Below, piece after piece: positions 1 through 8,671 of a stretch of DNA of 54,463 nt. Every line of letters starts with the position of its first letter. The first letter of the stretch is position 1. The stretch spans positions 3,546,768-3,601,230 of the forward strand of contig NZ_SIRP01000001.1 of assembly GCF_011634835.1 (NCBI RefSeq). Reading direction: 5' to 3'. This DNA is from Isoptericola sp. BMS4. GTDB lineage: Bacteria > Actinomycetota > Actinomycetes > Actinomycetales > Cellulomonadaceae. The position numbers and the translations under genes are program-made. Under the pieces are notes generated by a model. That model was not told where the DNA came from and did no database searches. It worked only from the letters and a program-made list of their open reading frames with translations.

Positions 1-10
1 CTGCACGACG

Positions 11-55
11 GAGCCCGCCGGGCCGCCCCTCGTCGGTGGGCGGCACGGCGGGCTC
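11..55 (-). terminator. Hairpin terminator downstream of the nucleotidyltransferase operon
   Basis: A 10-bp perfect outer stem (11-20 with 46-55) encloses a 6-bp inner stem (23-28 with 38-43). It begins 11 bases after the stop codon of the leftmost minus-strand gene. There is no T-tract. It probably ends the operon running from 3654 to 67. Confidence 0.55.
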
Positions 56-66
56 GGTACCCGTCG

Positions 67-759
67 TCAGAGCTCCTGGTTCGCGCGCTCCAGGTCCTCC
101 GCGAAGTCCACCTCGACCGCGTACAGGTCGGAGATGTCCACCGGCACGACCTTGAGGCCGTCGTTCTCGATCGCGAGCTCGACGCCGCGCTCGAAGTACG
201 CCTGGTCGTCGACCTCGGCCAACCGCTCGAGCAGCTTCGCCTTGTCCGCCGGCGCCACGTAGTTGATCCCGACGGCCTCGCCGAGGGCTCCCTGGACCGT
301 CTTCGACAGCTCGGCGATGTGCCCGTCGTCGTCGACCGTGTACTTGACCTCCTCGTCGCCCACCGACGACGTGTTGACGCACACGAACGAGCGCCCCTCG
401 TCGATCAGCGGCTGCACGCGGCGCAGCACGTCCGGGTGGAAGACGACGTCGCCGTTCATCCAGAGCACGCCCCGGTCACCCGTGACCCGCAGCGCCCGCA
501 TGAGGGACTTCGACGTGTTCGTCTGGTCGTACACCTCGTTGTAGGCGTACGTCACGTCGGGCGCCGCCTCGAGGATCATCTCGAGCTTGAAGCCCACGAC
601 GACCAGGACCTCGGCCTCGCGGCCGTACACCGAGCGCAGGTTCCCCAGCTGCTGGGCCAGGATCGTCCGCCCGTCGCGGAGCTCCGTGAGCGGCTTGGGG
701 TGCGGCCGGCCCAGCCGGGTCCCCATCCCCGCCGCCAGGATCACTGTCTGGATGCTCAT
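67..759 (-). CDS. LicC-like sugar/alditol-phosphate nucleotidyltransferase
   Basis: A 230-residue protein of the NTP-transferase fold. It opens with the signature LAAGMGTRLG near residues 8-17, followed by HPKPL, and has a WMNGDVV acidic motif for metal binding near the middle. The stretch YNEVYDQTNTSKSL resembles CTP:phosphocholine or aminoethylphosphonate cytidylyltransferases of the LicC type. It should activate a phosphorylated polyol or amino-alcohol as a CDP derivative in the cytoplasm; the substrate is not evident. The ATG at 759 overlaps the stop of the upstream TagF-like gene (ATGA), and a GAGAGG ribosome site precedes it. Coupling to a CDP-polyol transferase-like gene supports a role in phosphodiester-linked wall polymer synthesis. 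Confidence 0.75.
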   Translation of the reverse strand: MSIQTVILAAGMGTRLGRPHPKPLTELRDGRTILAQQLGNLRSVYGREAEVLVVVGFKLEMILEAAPDVTYAYNEVYDQTNTSKSLMRALRVTGDRGVLWMNGDVVFHPDVLRRVQPLIDEGRSFVCVNTSSVGDEEVKYTVDDDGHIAELSKTVQGALGEAVGINYVAPADKAKLLERLAEVDDQAYFERGVELAIENDGLKVVPVDISDLYAVEVDFAEDLERANQEL

Positions 760-2078
760 CGCATTCCTCTCTCTTTGTCCGTCGACCTGTCGGCCGGTCC
801 GCCGGACGTCGCTGCGCCTCCGGCCCGTTCCTCCGCGATGCGCGCGATCTCCCCGTCCCGGACCGCCATGAGGCGTTCGCAGGCGTCGATGAAGCGGCGC
901 GTCGACGCACCAGGCGTCGTGTCGCCAAGATAGTGCTCCCGCAGCCGGAGCCGTTCGTCCCGGGTCGGGTCCTCGCCCAGCTCGCGGTCGACCAGCGCCA
1001 CGACGGCGTCCACCGCGCCGGCCGGCAGCGCCGGCGCGAGCTCGAGCAGCGGGCTCGTCGCGATGACGGCCTCCGTGCTCGGCCGGGTGACGACGAGCGG
1101 CGCCCCCGTGGCCAGCCAGTCCATCGCCACGCCCGAGACGTCGCACACGAGCAGGTCGGCCGCCGCGAAGGCGGGGCCGACGTCCCGGTGCGTGTCCGTC
1201 CCGTGCGCCAGGCCCTCCGCCGGCGCCGGCGCGGAGGCCAGGTAGTCCCGGATCGCCGCGTCCGCGTCGCCGTACGCGGCGTCGCGCACCCCGGTCAGCG
1301 GGTGGGGCCGGTACAGCACGCGGTAACGGCCCGAGGACACGAGCGCGCGGACGACCGCCAGGCCGTGGGTGGCGACGGTGCCGTACTCCGCGGACGGCTG
1401 CCCGCCCTCCCAGGTGGGCGCGTACAGCACGGTCGGCAGCGGTCCGCGCGGGGTGTCCGCCCGCAGCCGCAGCTGGTCGTCGAGCTGCGGGCGTCCCACC
1501 GGCACGCAGCGGGCGTGCGCGTCGTACAGGGTGGAGAACCGCGCCATCCGCTCGACGGCGGCCTGCCCGGCGACGAACGAGAAGTCGTACGCCTTGGTCT
1601 GGTTGGAGACGGTCACGAGCTTGTCGCTGTCACCGTGCATCAACGAGGCGTGCACCAGGTCGCCGAAGCGCAGGCAGCTGAAGTTCTCCGGGTTGTGGTT
1701 GACGTACAGCGCGAGCTTCGTCGCCGAGCGGCCCAGCACGTCGTCGAGCGTCGTGTAGTGCGCGACGGTGCGCACGTCCAGGCCGCTGTCCCGGCGCAGC
1801 GCGCGGGCGGTGCGCGAGTCCTGCGCCACGACGACCACCCGGTGCTCGGCGTCCAGCGCCCGGAAGGTGTCGTACCACTGCTCGATCTGGTACAGCGCCT
1901 CGGGGGTGTCCGCGAAGTAGACGATCACCTCGTACGGCCAGGACGTCCCCAGCAGCGCGGCGTCCTCCCCCAGCCGGTCCGGCATCCCCCCGGGAAGGAG
2001 CCCCAGCCGGCGGATCACCCGCCCGCCGGCGGACCTGAGGCGGCGCCGCAACGTGGCGCCCCGGGGTGTGGCATGCAT
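756..2078 (-). CDS. CDP-glycerol glycerophosphotransferase-like (TagF-type) protein
   Basis: A 440-residue protein whose C-terminal half matches the glycerophosphotransferase (TagF/TarF) family: PTVLYAPTWEG, then YRPHP, then a DLLVCDVSGVAMDW segment, the usual CDP-binding region with the Ser/Asp pattern of the family. Such enzymes transfer polyol phosphate from CDP-polyol to a lipid-linked acceptor at the cytoplasmic membrane face. The start chosen is ATG 2078 with a GGAG upstream; the frame is open further upstream but there it overlaps the preceding gene. The stop overlaps the start of the nucleotidyltransferase. The exact polyol phosphate is unknown. Confidence 0.8.
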   Translation of the reverse strand: MHATPRGATLRRRLRSAGGRVIRRLGLLPGGMPDRLGEDAALLGTSWPYEVIVYFADTPEALYQIEQWYDTFRALDAEHRVVVVAQDSRTARALRRDSGLDVRTVAHYTTLDDVLGRSATKLALYVNHNPENFSCLRFGDLVHASLMHGDSDKLVTVSNQTKAYDFSFVAGQAAVERMARFSTLYDAHARCVPVGRPQLDDQLRLRADTPRGPLPTVLYAPTWEGGQPSAEYGTVATHGLAVVRALVSSGRYRVLYRPHPLTGVRDAAYGDADAAIRDYLASAPAPAEGLAHGTDTHRDVGPAFAAADLLVCDVSGVAMDWLATGAPLVVTRPSTEAVIATSPLLELAPALPAGAVDAVVALVDRELGEDPTRDERLRLREHYLGDTTPGASTRRFIDACERLMAVRDGEIARIAEERAGGAATSGGPADRSTDKERGMR

Positions 2079-2103
2079 GGGTCTCCAGAACGTCGTGGTC
2101 GCG

Positions 2104-3654
2104 TCAGCGGGGGGCGCGTCGCAGCATACCGGCCAGGCGCCGCAGGCCCTGCGGCGGGAGCGCGTCTGCCGGGGAGCGCGGCGCGGTGAGCGACGTCGCG
2201 CCCCGCCCCGCACCGCGCCGCGGGCGCCGCCGGGCGACGTCGGCCAGGACGTCGGCCCACCGGGCCACGACCGCGGCGTCCGAGTACCCCTGCGCCGTGG
2301 CGACCGCGGCCCGGCGCATCCGGCGCACGGCCTGGGCGTCGAGCCGGACGAAGCGTTCGATCGCCGCCGCGAGGGCGTCCACGTCGCCGTCGGGCACGAG
2401 GAACCCGTCGACGCCGTCCGTGATGATGTCGGCGGGCCCGTACCTGATGTCGTAGGCGATCGGGACGCAGCCGCGCGACATCGCCTCCGCGAAGACGAGC
2501 GGGAGCCCTTCCGCACGGCTCGTGAGGAGGAGGAACGACGCCTCGGCCAGCCGGTCCGCGGCGCCGCGGACGAAGCCGTGCAGCACCACGCCCGGGACCT
2601 TCGCGGCCTTCGCCTCCAGCCGCTCGCGGTTCGGGCCGTCGCCGAAGACGTCCAGGCCCACGTCCAGGCCCGTGGCCTCCCGCGCGCGGCGCACGGCGTC
2701 GATCGCGTGGGCGACGCGCTTGCGCCCGTTCAGGCTCGCGAGCACCGCTCCGCGGTGGCCCTCAGGGCGGTCGGGGGTCGGCCCGGCCGGGAGGTCCGTG
2801 CTGTTCGGCACGACGTACGTGTTGTCGCGCGGGCCGACGCGCTCCAGGACGTCCGCCCGCTGCCCCTGCGTGAGGAACACGACGCCGTCGAAGTCGTCGA
2901 CGTGCTCGACCATCGGCGTGCGGGCGACCGTGAGCGGGCCGTGGGCGTCGGTCGCGCGGGCGGCCAGGTGGGCCCCGTGCACCAGGTGCAGCACGGAGGT
3001 GTGCCTGCTCCGCAGCGCCGCGAAGAACTCCACCATCGTCTTGCTGTCCACGATCACGAAGCCCGGCCTGACCGGCAGCACGACGTCGACCCACGCGCGG
3101 TACAGCGCGAACGCCGACGTCCACGACCGTCCGGCGCGGCCGCCGCGCGTGTACGTCGTGATCCGCCGCACGAGCGCCCTGCGCTCGTCCGCGGCCGCGA
3201 GCGTGCCGTCCGCGCGGAAGTGCAGGATCCTGCGGGCGGAGGAGTCGCTCTCCCCCGCGTCCTCGTCCTCCGCCCCGGCACCGTCCTCGCCGTCGCCCTC
3301 CACGCGGACGATCTCGCCGGGGCCGGCGGACGGGAGGTCCAGGGCGACCGCGCCCGGCGGCGGCGCGATCTCGTCGTCGGACAGCGCCCGGACGTCCTCC
3401 CAGACGTTGTGCAGCGTCACGCCCGGCACGAGCTCGCCGCGCGCCTCGAGGTCGGAGCGGGCCGCCGCGACGTCCAGCAGGGGGTCGAAGGTCAGCACGC
3501 GCACGTCGACACCGGCCTCGCGGGCGAAGGCGCGCGACCGCCGCAGCAGGGCCGACGTCATCCCGCCGTAGGCCGCCGGGACGGTCCAGGTCGCGGCGGC
3601 GTGGGTCCCGGCAGGGAACGAGACCGTGGGGCGGTGTCCGGACGTCGTGGGCAC
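2104..3654 (-). CDS. Glycosyltransferase, GT4 family, possibly poly(polyol-phosphate) glycosyltransferase
   Basis: A 516-residue GT-B glycosyltransferase. The C-terminal half has the GT4 signature: GRKRVAHAIDAV, DVFGDGPNRERLE, then SRAEGLPLVFAEAMSRGCVPIAYDIRYGPADII. The wording SRAEGLPLVFAEAMS with YDIRYGP resembles TagE-type glucosyltransferases that decorate wall teichoic acid. The N-terminal half carries an acidic insertion (about residues 110-150). A leaderless promoter pattern immediately before GTG 3654 fixes the start; an upstream ATG at 3756 would add a poorly coding extension. First gene of a three-gene operon with the TagF-like and nucleotidyltransferase genes, 25 bases ahead of the former. 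Confidence 0.8.
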   Translation of the reverse strand: MPTTSGHRPTVSFPAGTHAAATWTVPAAYGGMTSALLRRSRAFAREAGVDVRVLTFDPLLDVAAARSDLEARGELVPGVTLHNVWEDVRALSDDEIAPPPGAVALDLPSAGPGEIVRVEGDGEDGAGAEDEDAGESDSSARRILHFRADGTLAAADERRALVRRITTYTRGGRAGRSWTSAFALYRAWVDVVLPVRPGFVIVDSKTMVEFFAALRSRHTSVLHLVHGAHLAARATDAHGPLTVARTPMVEHVDDFDGVVFLTQGQRADVLERVGPRDNTYVVPNSTDLPAGPTPDRPEGHRGAVLASLNGRKRVAHAIDAVRRAREATGLDVGLDVFGDGPNRERLEAKAAKVPGVVLHGFVRGAADRLAEASFLLLTSRAEGLPLVFAEAMSRGCVPIAYDIRYGPADIITDGVDGFLVPDGDVDALAAAIERFVRLDAQAVRRMRRAAVATAQGYSDAAVVARWADVLADVARRRPRRGAGRGATSLTAPRSPADALPPQGLRRLAGMLRRAPR

Positions 3655-3660
3655 CGTGCG

Positions 3661-3666
3661 ATCGTA
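3661..3666 (-). promoter_or_regulatory. Leaderless-type -10 (TACGAT) for the GT4 gene
   Basis: TACGAT on the minus strand lies 6 nt before GTG 3654, and there is no Shine-Dalgarno sequence. This is the -10/start spacing of leaderless actinobacterial mRNAs. Confidence 0.55.
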
Positions 3667-3794
3667 CCGAGCCACACCCGCGCGCTGCGGGAGGCCGCGG
3701 CACCGGCACGTGTTCACCGACCCGTCACCCAGGCGTCGTCCCCCCGTCGCCGGCACGTCGCCGCACCGCCCGACGCCGGTGCGAGCATGACGCC

Positions 3795-4841
3795 GTGACC
3801 AGGCCCACCGCGACCGCCGTCGTCGAGTCCCCGCTGCAGCTGCTGTGCGCCGTGGAGGCCCACGCCGCCGGGCACGGCGACGCGCGCACGCTGGTGCGTG
3901 CCCGTGCCGACGTGGCCACCCTCGCCGCGACGGTGTCGACCGTCGAGGCGCTCGGGCTCCCCGACGGGCTCGACGCGGTCGTCGGCCCGCCGCCCCGGCG
4001 GCTGCCGGACGGTGTCGTGACCGTCGGCGACGCGTTCTCGGGGGCCTTCCAGTCCGCGCTCGTCCGGGCGCCGCGCCCGCCGCGGCGGCTCGTCGTCGTC
4101 GACGACGGCCTCGCCACCCTCGACCTCGCCCGCCGCCTGGTCTCGTCCGCCCCCCTCGTGCGGCCGGGCACCCTGCCGGACCCCCTGCGCCTGGGGCTGG
4201 GCGCGCTGGCCGGGCGCCGCCTGCGCCGCCTGGCGCGCGGGGGCCGCGTGGTGCTGTGCACGACGCTGCCGCTGCCGGCCCCGCTGGTCACCGGCCTGCG
4301 CGCGCTCGGGGTGCACGTCGAGACGCACGGCTTCGAGTGGCTGCGGTCGCGTCCGCGCCCCGAGGCTCCCGCCGAGGACACGGTCGTGGTCGGCTCCGCG
4401 TTCGTCGCCGACGGGCTGGTGCACGCCGACCGGTACGCCGCGTGGATCCGCGGGATCGCCGCCGACGGCCCGGTGCGCTACCTGCCGCACCGCCGCCACG
4501 ACCCGCTGGTCACGGCGCTCCTGGAACGGCTGCCGGGCGTCACGGTCGACGCCCCGGGCGCCCCCGTGGAGGTCCGCCTGCGCGGCATGCGGGCCGGGCA
4601 GCGCGTCGTGTCGCTGCCGTCGACGTCCGCGATCACGCTGACGCGGCTCCTCGCCCCGGCGGGCGTGGGCGTCGTGCCGCACGCGGTCCCCGCCGAGTGG
4701 TGGACGGGGCGGGTCGACGACGCGCTGCGGGAGCACCTGGGCACGGCGCGCGACCTCGCGCTCCGCGCCCGCCCGGCCGCGCCCGCGCCGGCGCGCCTGG
4801 ACCCCGCGGGCGACGGCACGATGTCGCCGGCGCGCGCATGA
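3795..4841 (+). CDS. Polysialyltransferase/GT52-like glycosyltransferase
   Basis: A 348-residue protein starting at GTG 3795. The N-terminal motif VVESPLQLLCAVEA and the internal VVVDDGLAT are hallmarks of proteins related to sialyltransferase GT52 and polysialyltransferase families. A late PSTSAITLTRLL segment, usual in the donor-binding half, is also present. It probably transfers a CMP-activated sugar; the acceptor is unknown. The stop overlaps the next start (ATGA), so the two genes are coupled. The assignment rests on motif memory and is moderate. The nearby CMP-nonulosonate biosynthetic fusion supports it. Confidence 0.6.
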   Translation: MTRPTATAVVESPLQLLCAVEAHAAGHGDARTLVRARADVATLAATVSTVEALGLPDGLDAVVGPPPRRLPDGVVTVGDAFSGAFQSALVRAPRPPRRLVVVDDGLATLDLARRLVSSAPLVRPGTLPDPLRLGLGALAGRRLRRLARGGRVVLCTTLPLPAPLVTGLRALGVHVETHGFEWLRSRPRPEAPAEDTVVVGSAFVADGLVHADRYAAWIRGIAADGPVRYLPHRRHDPLVTALLERLPGVTVDAPGAPVEVRLRGMRAGQRVVSLPSTSAITLTRLLAPAGVGVVPHAVPAEWWTGRVDDALREHLGTARDLALRARPAAPAPARLDPAGDGTMSPARA

Positions 4842-6079
4842 GCGCCCCCCGGGTCCTGGCCGTCGCCGACTCGGACTCGTACCTGAAGTGGGCCGTGTGG
4901 ACGCTGGCCCGGCTGCGCGACGACGCCGCCGCGGGGCGGACGGACGTCCCGCAGGTGTCCGCCGTGGTGGTGCGCTCACCCATCGCCCCGACGCCCGAGC
5001 AGGCGGCGGCCGCGGTCACCGGCACCGGGCTGCCGCTGCCGCCCGTACTCTCACCCGCCGCGGTGCGGCGGCTGGCGCGCCGGGCGCGCCCGGACGTCGT
5101 GCTCGTCGCCGCGACCGGCCCGGTCGCCGAGCTGGTCGCGCGGCACGTCGTCGGCGCCACGGCGCCGCACCGGCCGGCCCTGGTGGCCGGCCTGCCCGGG
5201 ATGGCCCTGCCGGCCACGGAACCGGGCACCGGGTGGCGGCGGTGGTGCGACGCGTTCCTCGTGCACGCGAGGGTCGAGCGCGCGCCGTACGCCGCCGCGT
5301 TCGCGGCCCACGGGGCGACGCCCGAGCTGGCGCTCACCCGCCTGCCCTTCCTCGCCCGGGCACCGCACGGCGACGGTGAGCACGCCCCGGGGGCCGGGCT
5401 CCTGCCGGGCCTGCCCGGCGTCGGCGACCGCGCGCGCCCCGCCCCGAGGGTCCGGCGGGCCGTGCTCGCCGCCCAGGCCAAGGTGCCGTCGGCCTGGTCG
5501 GACCGCGTGCACCTGCTGGACGGGATTGCCCGCCTCTCGTCGGGCGGCCTCGACGTGGTCGTCAAGCTCCGCGCCCGCTCCGGGGAGCGGCAGACGCACA
5601 ACGAGGCCCACCCGCTCGACGCGCTGTGGGCCGCCGAGCACCGCCGCCTCGGCCACGCCGCGGGGACGCTGCGCTTCGCGACGGGTCCGATGAGCGGCTT
5701 CCTCACCCCGGGCACCGCGCTGCTCACGGTGAGCTCGACCGCCGCGCTCGAGTCCCTGGCGCTCAGCCTGCCCACGGTGTTCCTCGCGGACTTCGGCGTC
5801 GGGCCCGAGCTGCTGAACCCGCCGTTCGCCGGCTCGGGCTGCCTGCTGCACCTCGACGAGGTCGCGGCGTCGCTGCGGGCCGGGGGTCCGGTGCCGGACC
5901 CCGCCTGGTGCGCGGAGCACTACCTGCACGACGACGCGTCGCAGGTTCCCGCCGTCGTCGCCCGGCTGACCGAGCGCGCCCGTGCCGGCACCCTGCCCGA
6001 GCGCACGGTCTCCCCGTGGTCGTGGAAGCGGCACGGCTGGACGGTGCTGCGCTCCGCCGTCCCCGCCGCCCTCACCTGA
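4838..6079 (+). CDS. DUF6716-type putative glycosyltransferase
   Basis: A 413-residue protein that begins VLAVADSDSYLKWA, the opening I associate with the DUF6716 putative glycosyltransferase family found beside neuB-type genes in actinobacteria. The C-terminal part shows a GT-B-like donor site: VVVKLRAR, a NEAHPLDALW stretch and LTVSSTAALESLALSLPTVFL, where S-T-A-A-L resembles the nucleotide-sugar loop of polysialyl/GT52 relatives. ATG 4838 overlaps the preceding stop by 4 bases. Its likely role is to elongate or branch the nonulosonate polymer with the coupled upstream protein. The catalytic function is inferred. Confidence 0.65.
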   Translation: MSAPRVLAVADSDSYLKWAVWTLARLRDDAAAGRTDVPQVSAVVVRSPIAPTPEQAAAAVTGTGLPLPPVLSPAAVRRLARRARPDVVLVAATGPVAELVARHVVGATAPHRPALVAGLPGMALPATEPGTGWRRWCDAFLVHARVERAPYAAAFAAHGATPELALTRLPFLARAPHGDGEHAPGAGLLPGLPGVGDRARPAPRVRRAVLAAQAKVPSAWSDRVHLLDGIARLSSGGLDVVVKLRARSGERQTHNEAHPLDALWAAEHRRLGHAAGTLRFATGPMSGFLTPGTALLTVSSTAALESLALSLPTVFLADFGVGPELLNPPFAGSGCLLHLDEVAASLRAGGPVPDPAWCAEHYLHDDASQVPAVVARLTERARAGTLPERTVSPWSWKRHGWTVLRSAVPAALT

Positions 6080-6085
6080 ACCCGT

Positions 6086-6142
6086 TGTGGGTACGAAGAT
6101 GGCGTGGGATCCCTCGGATCCCACGCCATCTTCGTACCCACA
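6086..6142. terminator. 27-bp perfect hairpin, bidirectional terminator
   Basis: Bases 6086-6112 are the exact reverse complement of 6116-6142, with a 3-base loop. It fills the 80-bp gap between the convergent DUF6716 and GT2 genes. No T-tract follows on either strand. The position and perfect symmetry point to a two-way transcription stop. Confidence 0.7.
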
Positions 6143-6159
6143 GCGTTCGGGCAGGTCGG

Positions 6160-7287
6160 CTACGCGCGATGGTCGGCCACGGCGCGGGCGGTGAGGCCTC
6201 GCACGAACCCCGCGCCCCACGCCAGGTGCATGACGACGATCACCACCGGCAGCACCAGCGCCTCCCCCGGTGCGAGCGCCGGACGGCGGACGGCGGCGTG
6301 CGCCGTCGCCGCCAGGACGCCCAGCCCGTACAGGAGAGGAACGACCGCCCCGAGCAGCGCGAGCGCCGGCAGAGCCACCAGGAGGCCCGCCGCGACGGCG
6401 GCCGCCGAGGCCCCCAGTCCCAGGACCAGGGCGGGCGGGGCGAGGTAGCGCGCGCTCGCCGTCGTGCGGTCCCGGCGGATCACCTCCCGGCGCCACATGC
6501 CGGTGCGCCAGAACTGCTTGGCGACGGCGCGCAGCGTCCGCCGCGGGCGGTACGTCACGACGAGCGCGGGGTCGAACCAGAGCAGCCCGCCCGCCCGGCG
6601 CAGCCGCAGGCACAGCTCCCAGTCCTCGGCGCGCACCAGCGACGGGTCGTAGCCGCCGACGGCCTCGACGGCCCCGCGGCGGAACGCCCCGAGGTAGACC
6701 GTCTCGGACGGGCCGGCCTTGCCACCCACGTGGAACGACGCCGCGCCGATCCCCGCCGGGTGGCTCATCGCGCGCGCGACCGCCCGCTGCACCGGCGTCG
6801 TCCCGACCGGGTGCATGAGACCGCCGACGGCGACGGCGCCCGTGCGCTCCAGCGTCGCCACGCACCGGCGGACGTAGTCGGCCGGCAGCACCGTGTGCCC
6901 GTCGACGCGCAGGAGCACGTCCTCGCCGGCCGGCCCCGCCACCCCGGGGGCGCCGTCCCGCAGGGCGCCGGTGCGCTCGATCGCCAGGTTGAGACCGATC
7001 GACCGCGAGCCCGTGGGGTTGTCCACGACCACCACACGCTCGTCGGCGGCGGCCAGGCGCTCGGCCACCCGCGCGGTGCCGTCGTGCGAGGGCCCGACGG
7101 CGAGCACCAGCCGCAGCGGCCCGGTGTAGTCCTGCGCCAGCACGGACGCGACCGCCTCGGCGAGGTACGCCTCCTCGTCGCGCACGCACGCGACGACGAA
7201 GACGGCGACGCTCCGCTCCACCGCCCCGGTGCCGGGGGTGGGCCGCTCCCCCGTGCCCGTCCGCCGGCCGACCGTCGCCTCAGCCAC
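6160..7287 (-). CDS. Membrane-anchored GT2 glycosyltransferase
   Basis: A 375-residue GT2 enzyme. The nucleotide-binding half includes VACVRDEEAYLAEAVASVLAQ, a VDGHTVLP acidic motif in the DxD position, and a late RAEDWELCLRLRRAGG with the general-base ED. The C-terminal third (from about 290) is hydrophobic with about three membrane helices. The layout resembles ExoA-like succinoglycan glycosyltransferases. The start chosen is GTG 7287, with GGAGAG 9 nt upstream, overlapping the preceding stop by 8 bases. Last gene of the operon from the fusion gene at 11806; the 27-bp hairpin lies beyond its stop. Confidence 0.8.
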   Translation of the reverse strand: MAEATVGRRTGTGERPTPGTGAVERSVAVFVVACVRDEEAYLAEAVASVLAQDYTGPLRLVLAVGPSHDGTARVAERLAAADERVVVVDNPTGSRSIGLNLAIERTGALRDGAPGVAGPAGEDVLLRVDGHTVLPADYVRRCVATLERTGAVAVGGLMHPVGTTPVQRAVARAMSHPAGIGAASFHVGGKAGPSETVYLGAFRRGAVEAVGGYDPSLVRAEDWELCLRLRRAGGLLWFDPALVVTYRPRRTLRAVAKQFWRTGMWRREVIRRDRTTASARYLAPPALVLGLGASAAAVAAGLLVALPALALLGAVVPLLYGLGVLAATAHAAVRRPALAPGEALVLPVVIVVMHLAWGAGFVRGLTARAVADHRA

Positions 7288-8671
7288 GGCGGCTCTCCAC
7301 GGCCCCCATGGCGGCCCGCACGTCCTCCCCGGCACGGGCGTACCGGCCGCGGGCCAGGCGGCGCAGCGCGCCCCCGGTGCGGCGGTCCAGCCGGTCCGCG
7401 ACGGCCAGGAGCCGCGACGACCGCCACGGCGAGAGCCCGAAGCCGCCGGGCAGGCCCAGCGCGGTGAGCCGCCTGCGGCGGAACCACAGCCGCACCTCGG
7501 CGTCGTCGAGCTCGCCGAGCAGATCCTCCGTCGGCGCGCGGAACCGCGCCAGGTGGCGCGGCTGCTGGCAGTACGACACCGCGCGGACCAGCCGCTGCAG
7601 GCGCTCCGGGTCCCGCCACGGCCCGTCGGCCCGGTCGAGGGCGTCCACGACGACGGCCGGCACCCGGTTGCTGTTCTCGTACGGCTCCAGGCGGTCGAGG
7701 AGCATCGCCGTGCCGACGCTCGCCGTCGGCAGCCCGAAGACCGCGGACGCCGTCGCGAGCGCCGTCGAGAAGCAGGAGACCACGAGCCCGGGCGCCGCGG
7801 CCTCGAAGACCTGCTCGGCGAGGACGCCGGGCGGGGCCGTGCGCAGGGTCACGCCGAGCGTGCGGGCGTGCTCCGCGAGGTCCGCCGTGCCCTGACGCGG
7901 CGCCGACGGGTGCGGCTTGAGCACCACGTCCGTGAAGCCACGGTCGGCCGCGGTGCGCACCATGGTGCGGTGCAGCGCCGCCTCCTCCTCGGGGGTGACG
8001 AGGCCGATCGCCGACAGGTACTGCCCCAGGAGCAGGGCGTAGGAGCCCGGCCCGGGCAGGCGGGACACGAGCGGGTCGTCGTCGGCCGCGCCGAGGCCCG
8101 CCACGACCTTGCGGAACGCCTCGCCCGGCACGACCGCGGTCGGCACGTCCCACTCCGCGAGCAGGGACGGGCGCACGCCGGGCAGCAGGTCCAGGTGCAC
8201 CAGCCGCTCGATCCGGCCGCCGACCTCGAACGGCAGCCGGGACCGGGTGGGCCCGTAGACCATGAGCCCGTCCGCGTACACCGTCACCGCCGCGCCGGAG
8301 AAGATGCGCACCAGCGCCGACGTCGGGGACGTCGCGACGGACTCCCCGACCAGCTCCAGCGGCTCGTCGCCCAGGCCCCAGCGCTCGCGCAGCAGCCGCT
8401 GCCACAGCGGCACGTCCTGCTCGCGCGGCGACCACTGCTGGGGGTGGTACGGCGCCACCACGTCGTTCCACGCCACGACGTCGTCGAAGCGCGCGCGCAG
8501 CGGCGCGAAGCCCGGCCCGTCGGCGAACGCGGGGTGCGCCTCCGGCACGGGCACGTTGTTCTGCACCACCAGCAGCGTGCGCTCGCGCCGCGGCAGCACG
8601 CCCGCGTCCCACGCGGCCGCCACGGAGGCGGCCCCGAAGAGCGTCGAGGCGGTGATGATCTGGACCGTCAC
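7280..8671 (-). CDS. Polysialyltransferase-family (POLYST-like) glycosyltransferase
   Basis: A 463-residue protein. The N-terminus TVQIITASTLFGAASVAAAWDAG and VLVVQNN-type strands, a DLLPGVRPSLLAE segment, DVVLKPHPSAPR (the family HP motif) and LVVSCFSTALATASAVFGLPTAS match bacterial polysialyltransferases (PF07388). Members polymerise CMP-sialic acid. GTG 8671 overlaps the stop of the upstream GT2 (GTGA), with AGGGAG in front. Its place directly behind the CMP-nonulosonate fusion makes a nonulosonic acid (Kdn or similar) polymerase the best guess; donor and linkage are not visible in the sequence. Confidence 0.72.
   Translation of the reverse strand: MTVQIITASTLFGAASVAAAWDAGVLPRRERTLLVVQNNVPVPEAHPAFADGPGFAPLRARFDDVVAWNDVVAPYHPQQWSPREQDVPLWQRLLRERWGLGDEPLELVGESVATSPTSALVRIFSGAAVTVYADGLMVYGPTRSRLPFEVGGRIERLVHLDLLPGVRPSLLAEWDVPTAVVPGEAFRKVVAGLGAADDDPLVSRLPGPGSYALLLGQYLSAIGLVTPEEEAALHRTMVRTAADRGFTDVVLKPHPSAPRQGTADLAEHARTLGVTLRTAPPGVLAEQVFEAAAPGLVVSCFSTALATASAVFGLPTASVGTAMLLDRLEPYENSNRVPAVVVDALDRADGPWRDPERLQRLVRAVSYCQQPRHLARFRAPTEDLLGELDDAEVRLWFRRRRLTALGLPGGFGLSPWRSSRLLAVADRLDRRTGGALRRLARGRYARAGEDVRAAMGAVESRRG

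Noticed and set aside
3655-3756. Longer GT4 protein starting at ATG 3756
   Set aside because: The extension has no glycosyltransferase character, and a leaderless promoter fits GTG 3654.
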